A stretch of 64,000 nt of DNA from Streptomyces polyasparticus (GTDB taxonomy: Bacteria > Actinomycetota > Actinomycetes > Streptomycetales > Streptomycetaceae). Location of the stretch: contig NZ_JACTVJ010000002.1 of assembly GCF_014493765.1 (NCBI RefSeq), forward strand, positions 1 to 64,000, given 5' to 3'. Below are positions 17,601-26,033 of the stretch, piece after piece. A program made the translations under genes and the position numbers. How positions within the stretch are numbered: position 1 is the stretch's first letter; every line of letters starts with the position of its first letter. Below the pieces are notes generated by a model. It was given only the letters and a program-made list of their open reading frames with translations. It was not told the DNA's origin and did no database searches.

Positions 17601-18349
17601 GACTCGGACGCGGTCGACGTCCGCAGCTGCTCGGCGTGGTCGGTGGCCTCCTGGGCCTGCGTGGACGCGGCGTTCAGAAGGCGCTCGGCGTCCGCGCGGG
17701 CACGGCGCAGGATCTCCTGTGCCTCGGTGCGCGCGGCCTCGGCCTCACCGGTCAGGCGCTGGCGGGCCTCGGCGTTGATCCGCTCGGCCTCGGCGCGGGC
17801 CGCGGCCAGGGCCTGGTCGGCCTCGGCGCGGGAGTCGTCGAGGAGGCGGCGGGCCTGCTGCTCGGTGCGGGCGCGCAGCTGCTCGGCCCAGGCGACGTTC
17901 TCGTTGACGTGGTTCTCGACGGTCCGGCGGCGCTCGGCCAGCTCCTGGTCCAGCTGCTGGCGGCGCGATACGGCCTCGGCGTGCAGCTCGGACTGCAGGC
18001 GGGCCTGCTGCTCGGCGTGCTCCTGGAGGATGCGCTGGGTCTGTGCCCGGGCCTCGCGCAGCTCGCGCTCGGCGTCGGTGCGCAGCTGGTCGGCCTGGAT
18101 CTGGGCATTACGGAGCAGCTGCTCGGCCTGATAGCCGATGTCAGCGGTGTCGTAGGCAGGACGGCTCGCGAGGCTGCGGCGCGCCTCGTGGAGCTTGGCG
18201 CGCAACACCTCGACCTGGTACCCCAGGTCCTCGGCGTGCTGAACCGCCTTCTCGCGGTCCTTCTTCAGCCGGTCCATCTCGGCTTCGAACCGCGAGAGGC
18301 TGTCGGTCTCAGCCGGCCGCCTGTTCTCCTGGCCTTCGTAGCCCCGCAC
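14597..18349 (-). CDS. scy: Scy, giant coiled-coil polarity scaffold protein
   Basis: Scy (Streptomyces cytoskeletal element) assembles with DivIVA and FilP at hyphal tips and controls where tips form. This 1250-aa protein (S. coelicolor Scy is about 1326 aa) is nearly all coiled coil, built from long runs of 11-residue-type periods such as AEAERLRTEA. There is a short, more complex N-terminal head (VRGYEGQ to about residue 60) and a non-coiled tail. I start it at the GTG at 18349, with AAGGA about 10 nt upstream, because RGYE...LSRFEAEMDRLK matches the known head. The repetitive frame leaves long empty frames on the opposite strand, which are not genes. The locus is transcribed toward filP. 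Confidence 0.93.
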   Translation of the reverse strand: MRGYEGQENRRPAETDSLSRFEAEMDRLKKDREKAVQHAEDLGYQVEVLRAKLHEARRSLASRPAYDTADIGYQAEQLLRNAQIQADQLRTDAERELREARAQTQRILQEHAEQQARLQSELHAEAVSRRQQLDQELAERRRTVENHVNENVAWAEQLRARTEQQARRLLDDSRAEADQALAAARAEAERINAEARQRLTGEAEAARTEAQEILRRARADAERLLNAASTQAQEATDHAEQLRTSTASESDQARRQATELSRAAEQRMQEAETALREARAEAEKVVAEAKEAAEKRITTAESTNEQRTRTAKEQVARLVSEATKEAEATKAQAEQLLADARAAAEKVTAEATEKARTITAEESASQLSKAARTAEDVLNKASENAKATTKAASEEAERIRREAQAEADRLRGEAQEIAEQLKGAAKDDTKEYRAKTEELQEEARRLRGEAEQLRAEAVAEGERIRGEARREAVQQIEEAANSAEELLSKARTDADELRTAAGTEAERVRTEAIERATTLRKQAEETLERTRAEAERHRTEVEEQAERIKSEAETAAAKLREDAERAIAQRQSEAAEELTRLHTEAEQRITAAEAALADARAEAERLRREAAEEAERLRTESAERIRTLQQQAETEAERLRTEAAADASQARSEGETLAVRLRTEAATEAEQLKAEAQDSADRIRAEAQSAAERLGTEAAEALRAAQEEAGRRRREAEELLTAARGEADQERERAREQSEELLASARTRVDEAQAEAVRLVEEADRRATDLVAAAELTAQQVRDSVAGLQEQAQEEITGLRSAAEHAAERTKTEAQEEADRVRADAYAERERASEDASRLRREAQDESEAAKALAERTMADAIAESERLRTETAEHAQRLRTEASDAIASAEQDASRTRAEAREDANRIRSDAAAQADQLIGEATGEAERLRAEAAETVGSAQQHAERTRNAAEQIKSDAAAEAERIRSEAQSEAERTLDEARQAANKRRSEAAEQVDKLVTEAVAEAEKLTADAAEKALKTATDAESQADTMVGAARVEAERLVSEATVEGNSLVEKARTDADELLVGARRDATAIRERAEELRDRITGEIEELHERARRESAEQMKSAGERCDALVKAAEEQLAESTAKAKNLVSEANSEAGKVRIAAVKKAEQLLKEAEQKKAETLREAERVKAEAEAEAERMVEEGKRELDVLVRRREDIQAEISRVQDVLEALESFEAPVGGGKDSGVKAGASVGAPRSGGKSSDG

Positions 18350-18692
18350 TGCGCGGTCCCATCCTTCCCCAAGCTCTTCGAGCAGGGGAGACCCCAACCC
18401 TGGTCGCAAGTCTCTCCAACCGAGCCCTGTCCATCCGCCGAACGGGGCTCCCGGGGAATGGTGTCAGATCATCGGCAGGACAGGGGCGGCTGCCCCGACG
18501 CCCGTCCCCCGAAATCGAGACCCCGGCAAGCAGCCGTGCCAGTCGAGCGCACGGCCGCCCCCAACCCTACCGGGCCCGATAACGCGAGGTCAGTGGTCCC
18601 CAGGTCCTGGCGTCAAATCCCCGCCGGCCCGGCGGCGTCTGGTGCGCACGCTCGGCCGCCCTTCGGGCGACGGCGGGAATTTGACGCCAGAC
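18350..18692. other. 343-bp region upstream of scy
   Basis: There is no coding sequence. It lies between the scy start and the end of the epimerase gene, both on the minus strand, and must carry the scy promoter and the epimerase terminator. The main structure is the long inverted repeat at 18602-18694. Confidence 0.55.
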
Positions 18693-18694
18693 CT
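18602..18694. repeat. Long imperfect inverted repeat between the epimerase gene and scy
   Basis: The arm around CTGGCGTCAAATCCCCGCCG (18607-18626) pairs with CGGCGGGAATTTGACGCCAG (18671-18690), with one mismatch over 20 bp. Pairing extends by AGGT/ACCT with a 1-nt bulge. The 44-nt loop is GC-rich. It abuts the epimerase stop at 18693, so it could be its terminator, although the AT-containing stem and long loop are unusual for one. Confidence 0.6.
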
Positions 18695-19124
18695 AGGACT
18701 CAGCCGGTGCGGATGTGACGAGTTCCGTGAGGACTCCGTGGCAGTCCTTGGGGTGCAGGAAGGTGATCCGCGACCCCATGGAGCCGCGACGGGGCTCGTC
18801 ATAAAGGACACGGACGCCCTTTTCGCGTACGGAAGCGGCGTCGGCGTCCACGTCGGCCGTACCGAACGCGATGTGATGAACTCCCTCCCCGTTCTTGGCG
18901 AGCCACTTCGCGACGGTGGAGTCCTCGCGGATCGGCTCGAGGAGCTGGAGGTACGAAGCCCCTCCGTCGGAGGTCTCGTTGATCTTGAGCATGGCTTCGC
19001 GTACGCCCTGCTCCTCGTTGACCTCGGTGTGGAAGACCTCGAAGCCGTACGTGGAGACGTAGAACTCCACCGTCTTCTCAAGGTCGTGGCAGGCGATCCC
19101 GATGTGGTCGATGCGCGTCAGCAT
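18693..19124 (-). CDS. mce: Methylmalonyl-CoA epimerase
   Basis: A 143-aa vicinal-oxygen-chelate protein that interconverts the 2R and 2S epimers of methylmalonyl-CoA. It has RIDHIGIACHDLEKTVEFY, with the first metal His, and GEGVHHIAFGTADV, with the second. The closing LTELV supplies the Glu typical of the fold. The start MLTRIDHIGIA at 19124 is conserved in the family; the longer frame from 19244 reads through the promoter. It supports propionate/methylmalonyl-CoA metabolism and precursor supply, in line with meaB and icmA nearby. Divergent from the thiolase gene. Confidence 0.95.
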   Translation of the reverse strand: MLTRIDHIGIACHDLEKTVEFYVSTYGFEVFHTEVNEEQGVREAMLKINETSDGGASYLQLLEPIREDSTVAKWLAKNGEGVHHIAFGTADVDADAASVREKGVRVLYDEPRRGSMGSRITFLHPKDCHGVLTELVTSAPAES

Positions 19125-19263
19125 CCATCCAGTGCAGCGCCTGGAGCCGCGATTACGCAACGTGCGCGCGATCACACTCTCGGCCCGGTGACCGGGGCGG
19201 GTACTCGTCAGTACATTGCAAGTAAACCCTCGTTCACTCCTCATCTCCTAGGGGCCAAGCCTC

Positions 19264-20484
<1,221 letters not shown>

Positions 20485-20531
20485 GGTACCGCTCGTCCTT
20501 CTCGTACGCGTACGAACGAACTGGAGCTGTG

Positions 20532-21488
20532 ATGCACGACGTCCCCTCGCTGGTGGCTCAGGCGCGGGAGGGCAGGCCGCGTGCGGTCGCCCGGCTGATC
20601 TCGCTGGTCGAGGGGGCGTCGCCGCAGCTCCGTGAGGTGATGGCGGCGCTCGCGCCGCTGACCGGCCATGCGTACGTGGTCGGCCTCACCGGCTCGCCCG
20701 GTGTCGGCAAGTCGACCTCGACCTCGGCGCTCGTGACCGCGTATCGGCGGGCGGGCAAACGGGTCGGAGTGCTCGCGGTGGACCCCTCGTCGCCGTTCTC
20801 GGGCGGTGCGCTGCTCGGCGACCGGATCCGGATGGCGGATCACGCCTCGGATCCGGGGGTCTACATCCGCTCGATGGCCACCCGCGGCCATCTGGGCGGC
20901 CTCGCGTGGGCCGCGCCCCAGGCGATCCGCGTCCTGGACGCGGCCGGCTGCGACGTCGTGCTCGTCGAGACGGTCGGCGTCGGCCAGTCCGAGGTGGAGA
21001 TCGCCTCGCAGGCGGACACGTCGGTGGTGCTGCTCGCGCCCGGGATGGGCGACGGGATCCAGGCGGCGAAGGCCGGAATCCTGGAGATCGGCGATGTGTA
21101 CGTGGTGAACAAGGCGGACCGCGACGGTGCGGATTCGACGGTCCGTGAGCTCAACCACATGCTGGGCCTGGGGGAGTCCCGGGGCCCCGGCGACTGGCGG
21201 CCCCCGATCGTGAAGACCGTCGCGTCCCGTGCGGAGGGCGTCGACGAGGTGGTCGAGGCGCTGGAGAAGCACCGCGCGTGGATGGAGGAGCGCGGCGTAC
21301 TCGCCGAACGCCGCGCCGCCCGTGCCGCCCGCGAGGTCGAGACCATCGCGGTCACGGCGCTGCGCGAGCGGATCGCGGACCTGCGGGGTGACCAGCGTCT
21401 GGGCGTGCTGGCCGACCGGGTCGCGTCGGGTTCCCTGGACCCCTACGCCGCGGCGGACGAACTGGTCTCGGGGCTGACGCAGGGCTGA
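20532..21488 (+). CDS. meaB: MeaB, G-protein chaperone of B12-dependent acyl-CoA mutases
   Basis: MeaB (ArgK/MMAA family) is a GTPase that loads adenosylcobalamin into, and protects, methylmalonyl-CoA-type mutases. The protein (318 aa) shows P-loop GLTGSPGVGKST near residue 52, VDPSSPFSGGALLGDRIRM (switch region), VLVETVGVGQSEVE, and base-recognition VVNKAD. I prefer the ATG at 20532 over the adjacent GTG at 20529 because GGAG at 20523-20526 is then correctly spaced. It lies behind the thiolase gene, and icmA, a likely client, is about 13 kb away. Confidence 0.94.
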   Translation: MHDVPSLVAQAREGRPRAVARLISLVEGASPQLREVMAALAPLTGHAYVVGLTGSPGVGKSTSTSALVTAYRRAGKRVGVLAVDPSSPFSGGALLGDRIRMADHASDPGVYIRSMATRGHLGGLAWAAPQAIRVLDAAGCDVVLVETVGVGQSEVEIASQADTSVVLLAPGMGDGIQAAKAGILEIGDVYVVNKADRDGADSTVRELNHMLGLGESRGPGDWRPPIVKTVASRAEGVDEVVEALEKHRAWMEERGVLAERRAARAAREVETIAVTALRERIADLRGDQRLGVLADRVASGSLDPYAAADELVSGLTQG

Positions 21489-21489
21489 T

Positions 21490-21569
21490 TTTCTCCCCAC
21501 CCCGCCCCTTCCCGAAACCGGGGGCTCCGCCCCCGGACCCCCTTTGTCCTCAAACGCCGGACGGGCTGG
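21490..21569 (+). repeat. Dispersed GC-rich repeat, copy A (short)
   Basis: This copy begins CTCCCCACCCCGCCCCTTCC, continues with GGGGGCTCCGCCCCC, and ends CTCAAACGCCGGACGGGCTG. It matches copy C at 49.3 kb closely in this part but lacks the internal ATCCGA hairpin. It starts 2 nt after the meaB stop and could act as its terminator. Confidence 0.8.
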
Positions 21570-21598
21570 GATTGCCGGACCGAGCGGGATTTCCAGCC

Positions 21599-21732
21599 CC
21601 TGCGGCGATTGAGCAGATCCGAACGAAGTTCGGATGCCGGGGTCCGGGGCGGAGCCCCCACGCGGCGGAGCCGCAAATGTCACAGCCGGGAAGGGGCGGG
21701 GTGGGGGAGAAGGCCCGCCGCAGGCGCAACGG
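21599..21732 (-). repeat. Dispersed GC-rich repeat, copy B (inverted)
   Basis: Read on the minus strand this runs from GCCGTTGCGCCTGCGGCGGG through CCCCGCCCCTTCCCGGCTG and GCGGCTCCGCCGC to the hairpin ATCCGAACTTCGTTCGGAT and CGCCGCAGGGGC. It is nearly identical to copy D at 60.2 kb. It lies tail to tail with copy A between meaB and the response regulator gene. Confidence 0.85.
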
Positions 21733-21790
21733 CGCCGCAGACCGCGGCGAACCGGCACCCGCGGTCGGGCGGGGGCTCCGCCCCCTGCAC

Positions 21791-21907
21791 CCCCGTACGG
21801 GAGCCGAAGCCGCACCTCCGTACGGGAGCCGAAGCCGCACCTCCGTACGGGAGCCGAAGCCGTACCTCCGTACGGGAGCCGAAGCCGCACCTCCGCAAGG
21901 AAGCCTG
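21791..21907. repeat. 25-bp tandem direct repeats upstream of the response regulator
   Basis: Four consecutive 25-bp units start at 21791, 21816, 21841 and 21866, followed by a degenerate fifth at 21891. Each contains CCGTACGGGAGCCGAAGCCG, differing by one or two bases between copies; the palindrome CCGTACGG recurs every 25 bp. The array ends about 37 bp before the response regulator ATG. It could be a multi-site operator or simple slippage repeats. There are no spacers, so it is not CRISPR. Confidence 0.85.
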
Positions 21908-21943
21908 AAGATCCCTTCAGCCACGGTTTGTCATTCTTGACGT

Positions 21944-22612
21944 ATGCGCCTGCTGATCGTCGAGGACGAAAGACGTCTCGCCCTGTCCCTCGCCAAGGGC
22001 CTCACCGCCGAGGGCTACGCCGTGGACGTCGTGCACGACGGGCTCGAAGGGCTGCACCGGGCGAGCGAGACCGCGTACGACCTGCTCGTGCTCGACATCA
22101 TGCTGCCCGGTATGAACGGCTACCGGGTGTGCGGAGCCCTGCGCGCCGCCGGCAACGACGTGCCGATCCTCATGCTGACCGCCAAGGACGGCGAGTACGA
22201 CGAGGCCGAGGGGCTCGACACCGGGGCCGACGACTATCTGACCAAGCCCTTCTCGTACGTCGTGCTCGTGGCCCGGATCAAGGCGCTGCTGCGCAGGCGC
22301 GGGAGTGCGCAGAGCGCGAACCCGGTGATCACCCTCGGCGAGCTCAAGGTCGACACCGCCGCGCGCCGCGTGCACCGGCAGGACGACGAGATCACGCTCA
22401 CCACCAAGGAGTTCGCGGTCCTCGAACAGCTCGCCACCCGCGTCGGCGAGGTCGTCTCCAAGGCCGAGATCCTCGAGCACGTGTGGGACTTCGCGTACGA
22501 GGGCGACCCCAACATCGTCGAGGTGTACATCAGCACCCTGCGCCGCAAGCTCGGTGCCCAGCTGATCAAGACCGTGCGCGGCGCCGGCTACCGACTCGAG
22601 GCCGGTCAGTGA
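21944..22612 (+). CDS. OmpR/PhoB-family response regulator
   Basis: A 222-aa regulator. Its N-terminal receiver has the acidic pocket VEDE, phospho-acceptor Asp51 (LLVLDIMLPG), and conserved Lys in DDYLTKPF. The C-terminal winged helix carries the ITLTTKEFAVLEQLA and YISTLRRKLG blocks of the OmpR class. It overlaps the kinase gene by one base (TGATG), forming a two-gene operon. A 25-bp tandem array lies just upstream and may be its own binding region. The signal is unknown. Confidence 0.94.
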   Translation: MRLLIVEDERRLALSLAKGLTAEGYAVDVVHDGLEGLHRASETAYDLLVLDIMLPGMNGYRVCGALRAAGNDVPILMLTAKDGEYDEAEGLDTGADDYLTKPFSYVVLVARIKALLRRRGSAQSANPVITLGELKVDTAARRVHRQDDEITLTTKEFAVLEQLATRVGEVVSKAEILEHVWDFAYEGDPNIVEVYISTLRRKLGAQLIKTVRGAGYRLEAGQ

Positions 22613-24036
22613 TGAGGCGCTTCTTCTCCTCCGTACGCGCCCGCGCCGCACTCGGCGCGACCGCCGTCGTCGCCGTCGCCCTGATCGGCGCGGGGACGGC
22701 CGTCTTCCTGTCCCTGCGCGCCAACCTCACCGAACAGGCCTCGTCCCAGGCCGAGTCCGCCGCCCGCCGCGTCGCGGCCCAGCTCGCCGCCGGCACCCCA
22801 TACGCGAATCTCGAACTCCCCGACGGCGAGGACCACCCGGTCCAGGTGATCGACCGCGAGGACCGGCTGCGCGCCGCCAGCGAGGACCTGGAGGACATCA
22901 CCGGCACGGGTGTCGCCGCCGTGGTGCCGCGCCCCTCGCTCGCCCCCGACGGGGACGAGGAGGAGGACGACCGCGACGAGAGCGACCCGGACGTGGGCGA
23001 GATCTCCGACCGCGCCTGGTACGCCAGTGGTCAGGCGACCGTGGACGGCGAGACGGGCAAGTACCAGTTCGCCGCGGTCGAGGTGACCACCCGCGACGAC
23101 ACCACCGTCACCGTCTACGCGGGCGCCCCGCTCAGCGCCACCGACGGCGCCGCGAGCACCGCCCTGACCTCGATGCTGATCGGCCTGCCCGCGCTCGTCC
23201 TGATCGTCGGCGGTGTCACGTGGCTCGCCACCCAGCGCGCCCTGCGCCCGGTGGAGGACATCCGCCAGGAGATGGCCGCGATCACCGCGTCGGAGGATCT
23301 GAGCCGCCGGGTGCCCGAGCCGGACACGCACGACGAGATCGCCCGGCTCGCGAAGACCACCAACGAGACGCTTTCCGCCCTGGAGGCGAGCGTCGAGCGG
23401 CAGCGGCGCTTCGTCGCCGACGCCTCGCACGAGCTGCGCAGTCCGATCGCGTCCCTGCGCACCCAGCTCGAAGTGGCCGCCGCGCACCCGGAGTTGCTCG
23501 ACCTGGACGGCGCGGTGGAGGACACCGTACGGCTGCAGGGCCTGGCCGCCGATCTGCTGCTGCTCGCGCGCCTGGACGCGGGGGAGCGGCCCTCGGACGC
23601 GCGGGTCGACCTCACGGCGCTGGTGCGCGAGGAGGTCTCGCAGCGGACCGCCGACCGGATTCCCGTACGGGTGCACGCGGATGAGAGCGTCGAAGTGAGC
23701 GGATCGCGCGGCCAGTTGGCGCGGGTGCTCGGCAACCTCGTCGACAACGCGCAGCGCCACGCCCGTTCCCGTATCACCGTGACGCTGAGCCGCGAAGGCG
23801 AGCGGGCGCTGCTGACCGTCGCCGACGACGGCGCGGGCGTGCCCGAGGACGAACGCGAGCGCATCTTCGAGCGCTTCGTGCGCCTCGACGACGCCCGCAC
23901 GCGTGACGAAGGCGGCGCCGGGCTCGGGCTCGCGATCGCCCGTGATGTGGTGGAGCGCCACTCCGGCCGGCTGAGTGTCGGCGACTCTCCGGACGGCGGG
24001 GCGCTCTTCAGGGTCGAACTGCCCCTGGCGGGTTAG
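22612..24036 (+). CDS. Sensor histidine kinase
   Basis: A 474-aa membrane kinase paired with the preceding regulator. It has a transmembrane segment at about residues 13-36, an extracytoplasmic sensor to about 183 with an Asp/Glu-rich patch (residues 114-129) that could bind cations, a second segment at about 185-205, then HAMP. The phospho-acceptor His273 is in ASHELRSPIA, and the ATPase has LGNLVDNAQRHA, DDGAGVPEDE and GAGLGLAIA. Its stop overlaps the convergent MarR gene. The ligand is unknown; the acidic loop makes metal ions or cationic peptides plausible. Confidence 0.93.
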   Translation: MRRFFSSVRARAALGATAVVAVALIGAGTAVFLSLRANLTEQASSQAESAARRVAAQLAAGTPYANLELPDGEDHPVQVIDREDRLRAASEDLEDITGTGVAAVVPRPSLAPDGDEEEDDRDESDPDVGEISDRAWYASGQATVDGETGKYQFAAVEVTTRDDTTVTVYAGAPLSATDGAASTALTSMLIGLPALVLIVGGVTWLATQRALRPVEDIRQEMAAITASEDLSRRVPEPDTHDEIARLAKTTNETLSALEASVERQRRFVADASHELRSPIASLRTQLEVAAAHPELLDLDGAVEDTVRLQGLAADLLLLARLDAGERPSDARVDLTALVREEVSQRTADRIPVRVHADESVEVSGSRGQLARVLGNLVDNAQRHARSRITVTLSREGERALLTVADDGAGVPEDERERIFERFVRLDDARTRDEGGAGLGLAIARDVVERHSGRLSVGDSPDGGALFRVELPLAG

Positions 24037-24512
24037 GACTTGCCGCGCTGCGCGTGCAGGTGCTCGGCGATCGGCGTGAGCGTGGTACGCAGGGCGGCGA
24101 GCGCCTCCGGGGACATCAGGTCGATGTAGTGCTTGCGCACCGAGGCGACATGGTGCGGCGCGACCTTCTTCATGGTCGCGTGCCCCTCGTCGGTGAGCAC
24201 CGCGTACAGACCGCGGCGGTCGGACTCGCAGTTCTCGCGGCGGACGAGTCCGGCGTTCTCCATCCGCGTGATCTGGTGCGAGAGCCGGCTCTTGGACTGC
24301 AGGGTCGCGGTGGCCAGATCGCTCATCCGCATCCGCAGGTCCTCGGACTCGGAGAGATTGACGAGGATCTCGTAGTCGTTCATGGTCAGGCCGAACGGCT
24401 GCAGATCCTTTTCCATCTGGTAGGTCAGGAGCCGGTTCACGGCGAGATAGGTGCGCCAGGCGCACTGCTCGTCCTCGGTGAGCCAGCGGGGGGTGGCGTT
24501 CTCGGTCTCCAT
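24033..24512 (-). CDS. absC: MarR-family regulator, AbsC-like
   Basis: A 159-aa MarR winged-helix regulator. DNA-binding blocks include MRMSDLATATLQSKSRLSHQ and MENAGLVRRENCESDRRG with the wing. The position between a two-component system and three AIM24 genes matches AbsC (SCO5405) of S. coelicolor, reported as needed for antibiotic production under zinc limitation. The ATG is just upstream of a pseudo-palindrome that is likely its own operator. The absC name rests on synteny and family, not on a computed alignment. Confidence 0.82.
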   Translation of the reverse strand: METENATPRWLTEDEQCAWRTYLAVNRLLTYQMEKDLQPFGLTMNDYEILVNLSESEDLRMRMSDLATATLQSKSRLSHQITRMENAGLVRRENCESDRRGLYAVLTDEGHATMKKVAPHHVASVRKHYIDLMSPEALAALRTTLTPIAEHLHAQRGKS

Positions 24513-24518
24513 GAATCG

Positions 24519-24539
24519 ATTCTACCTAGAAAGTTGAAT
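24519..24539. promoter_or_regulatory. Probable MarR operator upstream of the absC-like gene
   Basis: The sequence TTCTACCTAGAAAGTTGAA (within 24519-24539) is AT-rich and symmetric at 14 of 20 flanking positions. It sits 7 bp before the MarR start, the usual position of an autoregulatory MarR box. Confidence 0.5.
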
Positions 24540-24600
24540 TACGAACCATCTGCGGACCATCAGTGGGGCGACGTCACACTCCGCAGACTACCGTCGCCCC

Positions 24601-25386
24601 TCAGAGCCCGAACCGCCGCTGCAGATCTCCGAGCTGCCCCGGCATCCGCGGCACCCCGGACTGACCCGGCGTCCCGTGCCCGCCGGGCACCCCCGCCTGC
24701 TGCGGCACATGCCCCGTCGCCTGCTCGGCCATGAGCGCCTCGCTGGACTGCAGCAGTACGGTGCCGGCCCCGACGAACTCGAACTGGTGCTCCTCGCCGG
24801 AGGCGCCGCCGAGCCCGGTCAGCGCCCGTACGCCGCCCATCACGCCCGACATGTAGCCGTGGTCGTAGTGGTGGCAGGGCGAGGGGCAGTCCGCCCAGCC
24901 GACGAGCGCCTGCGGGTCCACGCGGATCGGCGGCTCCATGAAGACCACGGGACCGTTGGACGCGGCCACGAACTTGCCGGTGCCGATCAGCGTCAGGAAG
25001 CCCGGCACGATCGACTGCTTGAGCGCGAGGGTGGGCTGGTAGGCGAGCAGGTTGCCGGATCGGATCGTGAGATTGCCGTTGTCCAGGTCGTACGAGTTCA
25101 CGTCGAAGGACCGGTCGGCGAGCAGCATCTTGCCGCTGCCCTGGGCCACCACCCAGTCGCTGGCGTGCAGCGGCGAGTGGAAGGACGTACGGACCAGACG
25201 GTCGAGCCGTCCGTGCCCGATGCCGTTGAACTCGATCGACCCGTAATAGGCGATCATCTTCCCCTTCTGCAGGAACCACTGGCTCCCCTTGAGCTCCACG
25301 CAGAAGGTGTACGCATTGACGTTGTCGTCCGACGGCAGGGTCATCGGGTCGTGGACCACAGGGCCACCGGGCATATGGGGGTTCAC
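24601..25386 (-). CDS. AIM24-family protein 1
   Basis: A 261-aa AIM24-family protein (the TerD/DUF124-like beta fold named after mitochondrial AIM24). The beta-rich core (residues 20-215) includes QKGKMIAYYGSIEF and GTVLLQSSEAL. A Gly/Pro/Gln-rich C-terminal tail of about 40 residues (GVPGGHGTPGQSGVPRMPGQ) is absent from the two paralogues. It starts with GTG overlapping the previous stop as GTGA, so it is the last gene of a coupled three-gene operon. The molecular role is unknown. Confidence 0.85.
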   Translation of the reverse strand: MNPHMPGGPVVHDPMTLPSDDNVNAYTFCVELKGSQWFLQKGKMIAYYGSIEFNGIGHGRLDRLVRTSFHSPLHASDWVVAQGSGKMLLADRSFDVNSYDLDNGNLTIRSGNLLAYQPTLALKQSIVPGFLTLIGTGKFVAASNGPVVFMEPPIRVDPQALVGWADCPSPCHHYDHGYMSGVMGGVRALTGLGGASGEEHQFEFVGAGTVLLQSSEALMAEQATGHVPQQAGVPGGHGTPGQSGVPRMPGQLGDLQRRFGL

Positions 25387-26033
25387 AGCTTCTCCTCCGA
25401 GGCCTGGACGTACACCGCACCGTTGCCGGACAGCTCCAGCTGGAACGCCTCACCCGAGCCGCGGCCCACCATGTCGCGCCAGCCGAGCGCGGTGGACAGC
25501 TTGTTGCGGACGTCGCCGTGGTGGGCGACATAGGCCTGCGGGTCGACATGGACCGGGCGCTGCGGGGTGATCGGGATCTCGATGACACCGCCGTGCGCCA
25601 TCACCGCGACCGCGCCATGGCCTTTCAAAGTGGTCGTGAACAGGCCCTGCCCGGTCACCTGGCCGCGCACCATGCCCATGACCCCGCCCTGCGAGCCCAT
25701 GAACATCGTGCCCTGCTGCAGCGTCCCGTCGAACGCGAGCAGCCGGTCGGCCTCCACGTACAACGTGTCGCCGGTCAGCTGGATCACCTGGATGTGGTGG
25801 CCGCCGTGGCCGAACATCACGGTGCCGCTGCCCTCGACCGTCATCAGCGGGGTGGCCTCGCCGGCCACGCGCCGGCCGATCATCGAGGCGATACCGCCCT
25901 GGCCGCCCTGGATGTTGGGCGTGAAGGACACCTCGCCCTTGTACGCGAGCATCGCGCCGCGCTGGGAGAAGAGCTTCTGGCCGGGGCCGACGGTGGCCTC
26001 GATCATCTTGGAGTTGATCTCGCGGAACGGCAT
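25383..26033 (-). CDS. AIM24-family protein 2
   Basis: A 216-aa AIM24-family protein with SQRGAMLAYKGEVSF, GEATPLMTVEGSGTVMFG, and GEAFQLELSGNGAVYVQASE. The start MPFREINSKMIEATV at 26033 overlaps the stop of the preceding gene in TGATG, and its stop overlaps the next start. It is close to protein 3 in layout (both have a PxVDPxAY(I/V)AHxGxV block). Middle gene of the operon; function unknown. Confidence 0.87.
   Translation of the reverse strand: MPFREINSKMIEATVGPGQKLFSQRGAMLAYKGEVSFTPNIQGGQGGIASMIGRRVAGEATPLMTVEGSGTVMFGHGGHHIQVIQLTGDTLYVEADRLLAFDGTLQQGTMFMGSQGGVMGMVRGQVTGQGLFTTTLKGHGAVAVMAHGGVIEIPITPQRPVHVDPQAYVAHHGDVRNKLSTALGWRDMVGRGSGEAFQLELSGNGAVYVQASEEKL

Noticed and set aside
14528-18718. 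A 1396-codon open frame opposite scy, rich in Leu/Gly repeats
   Set aside because: It is the antisense shadow of the repetitive coiled-coil codons of scy; the Leu-Gly pattern follows from the Glu/Ala/Arg codon bias on the real strand, and no start or family fits.
21791-21907. CRISPR array
   Set aside because: The 25-bp units are contiguous without spacers, and no cas gene is in the window.
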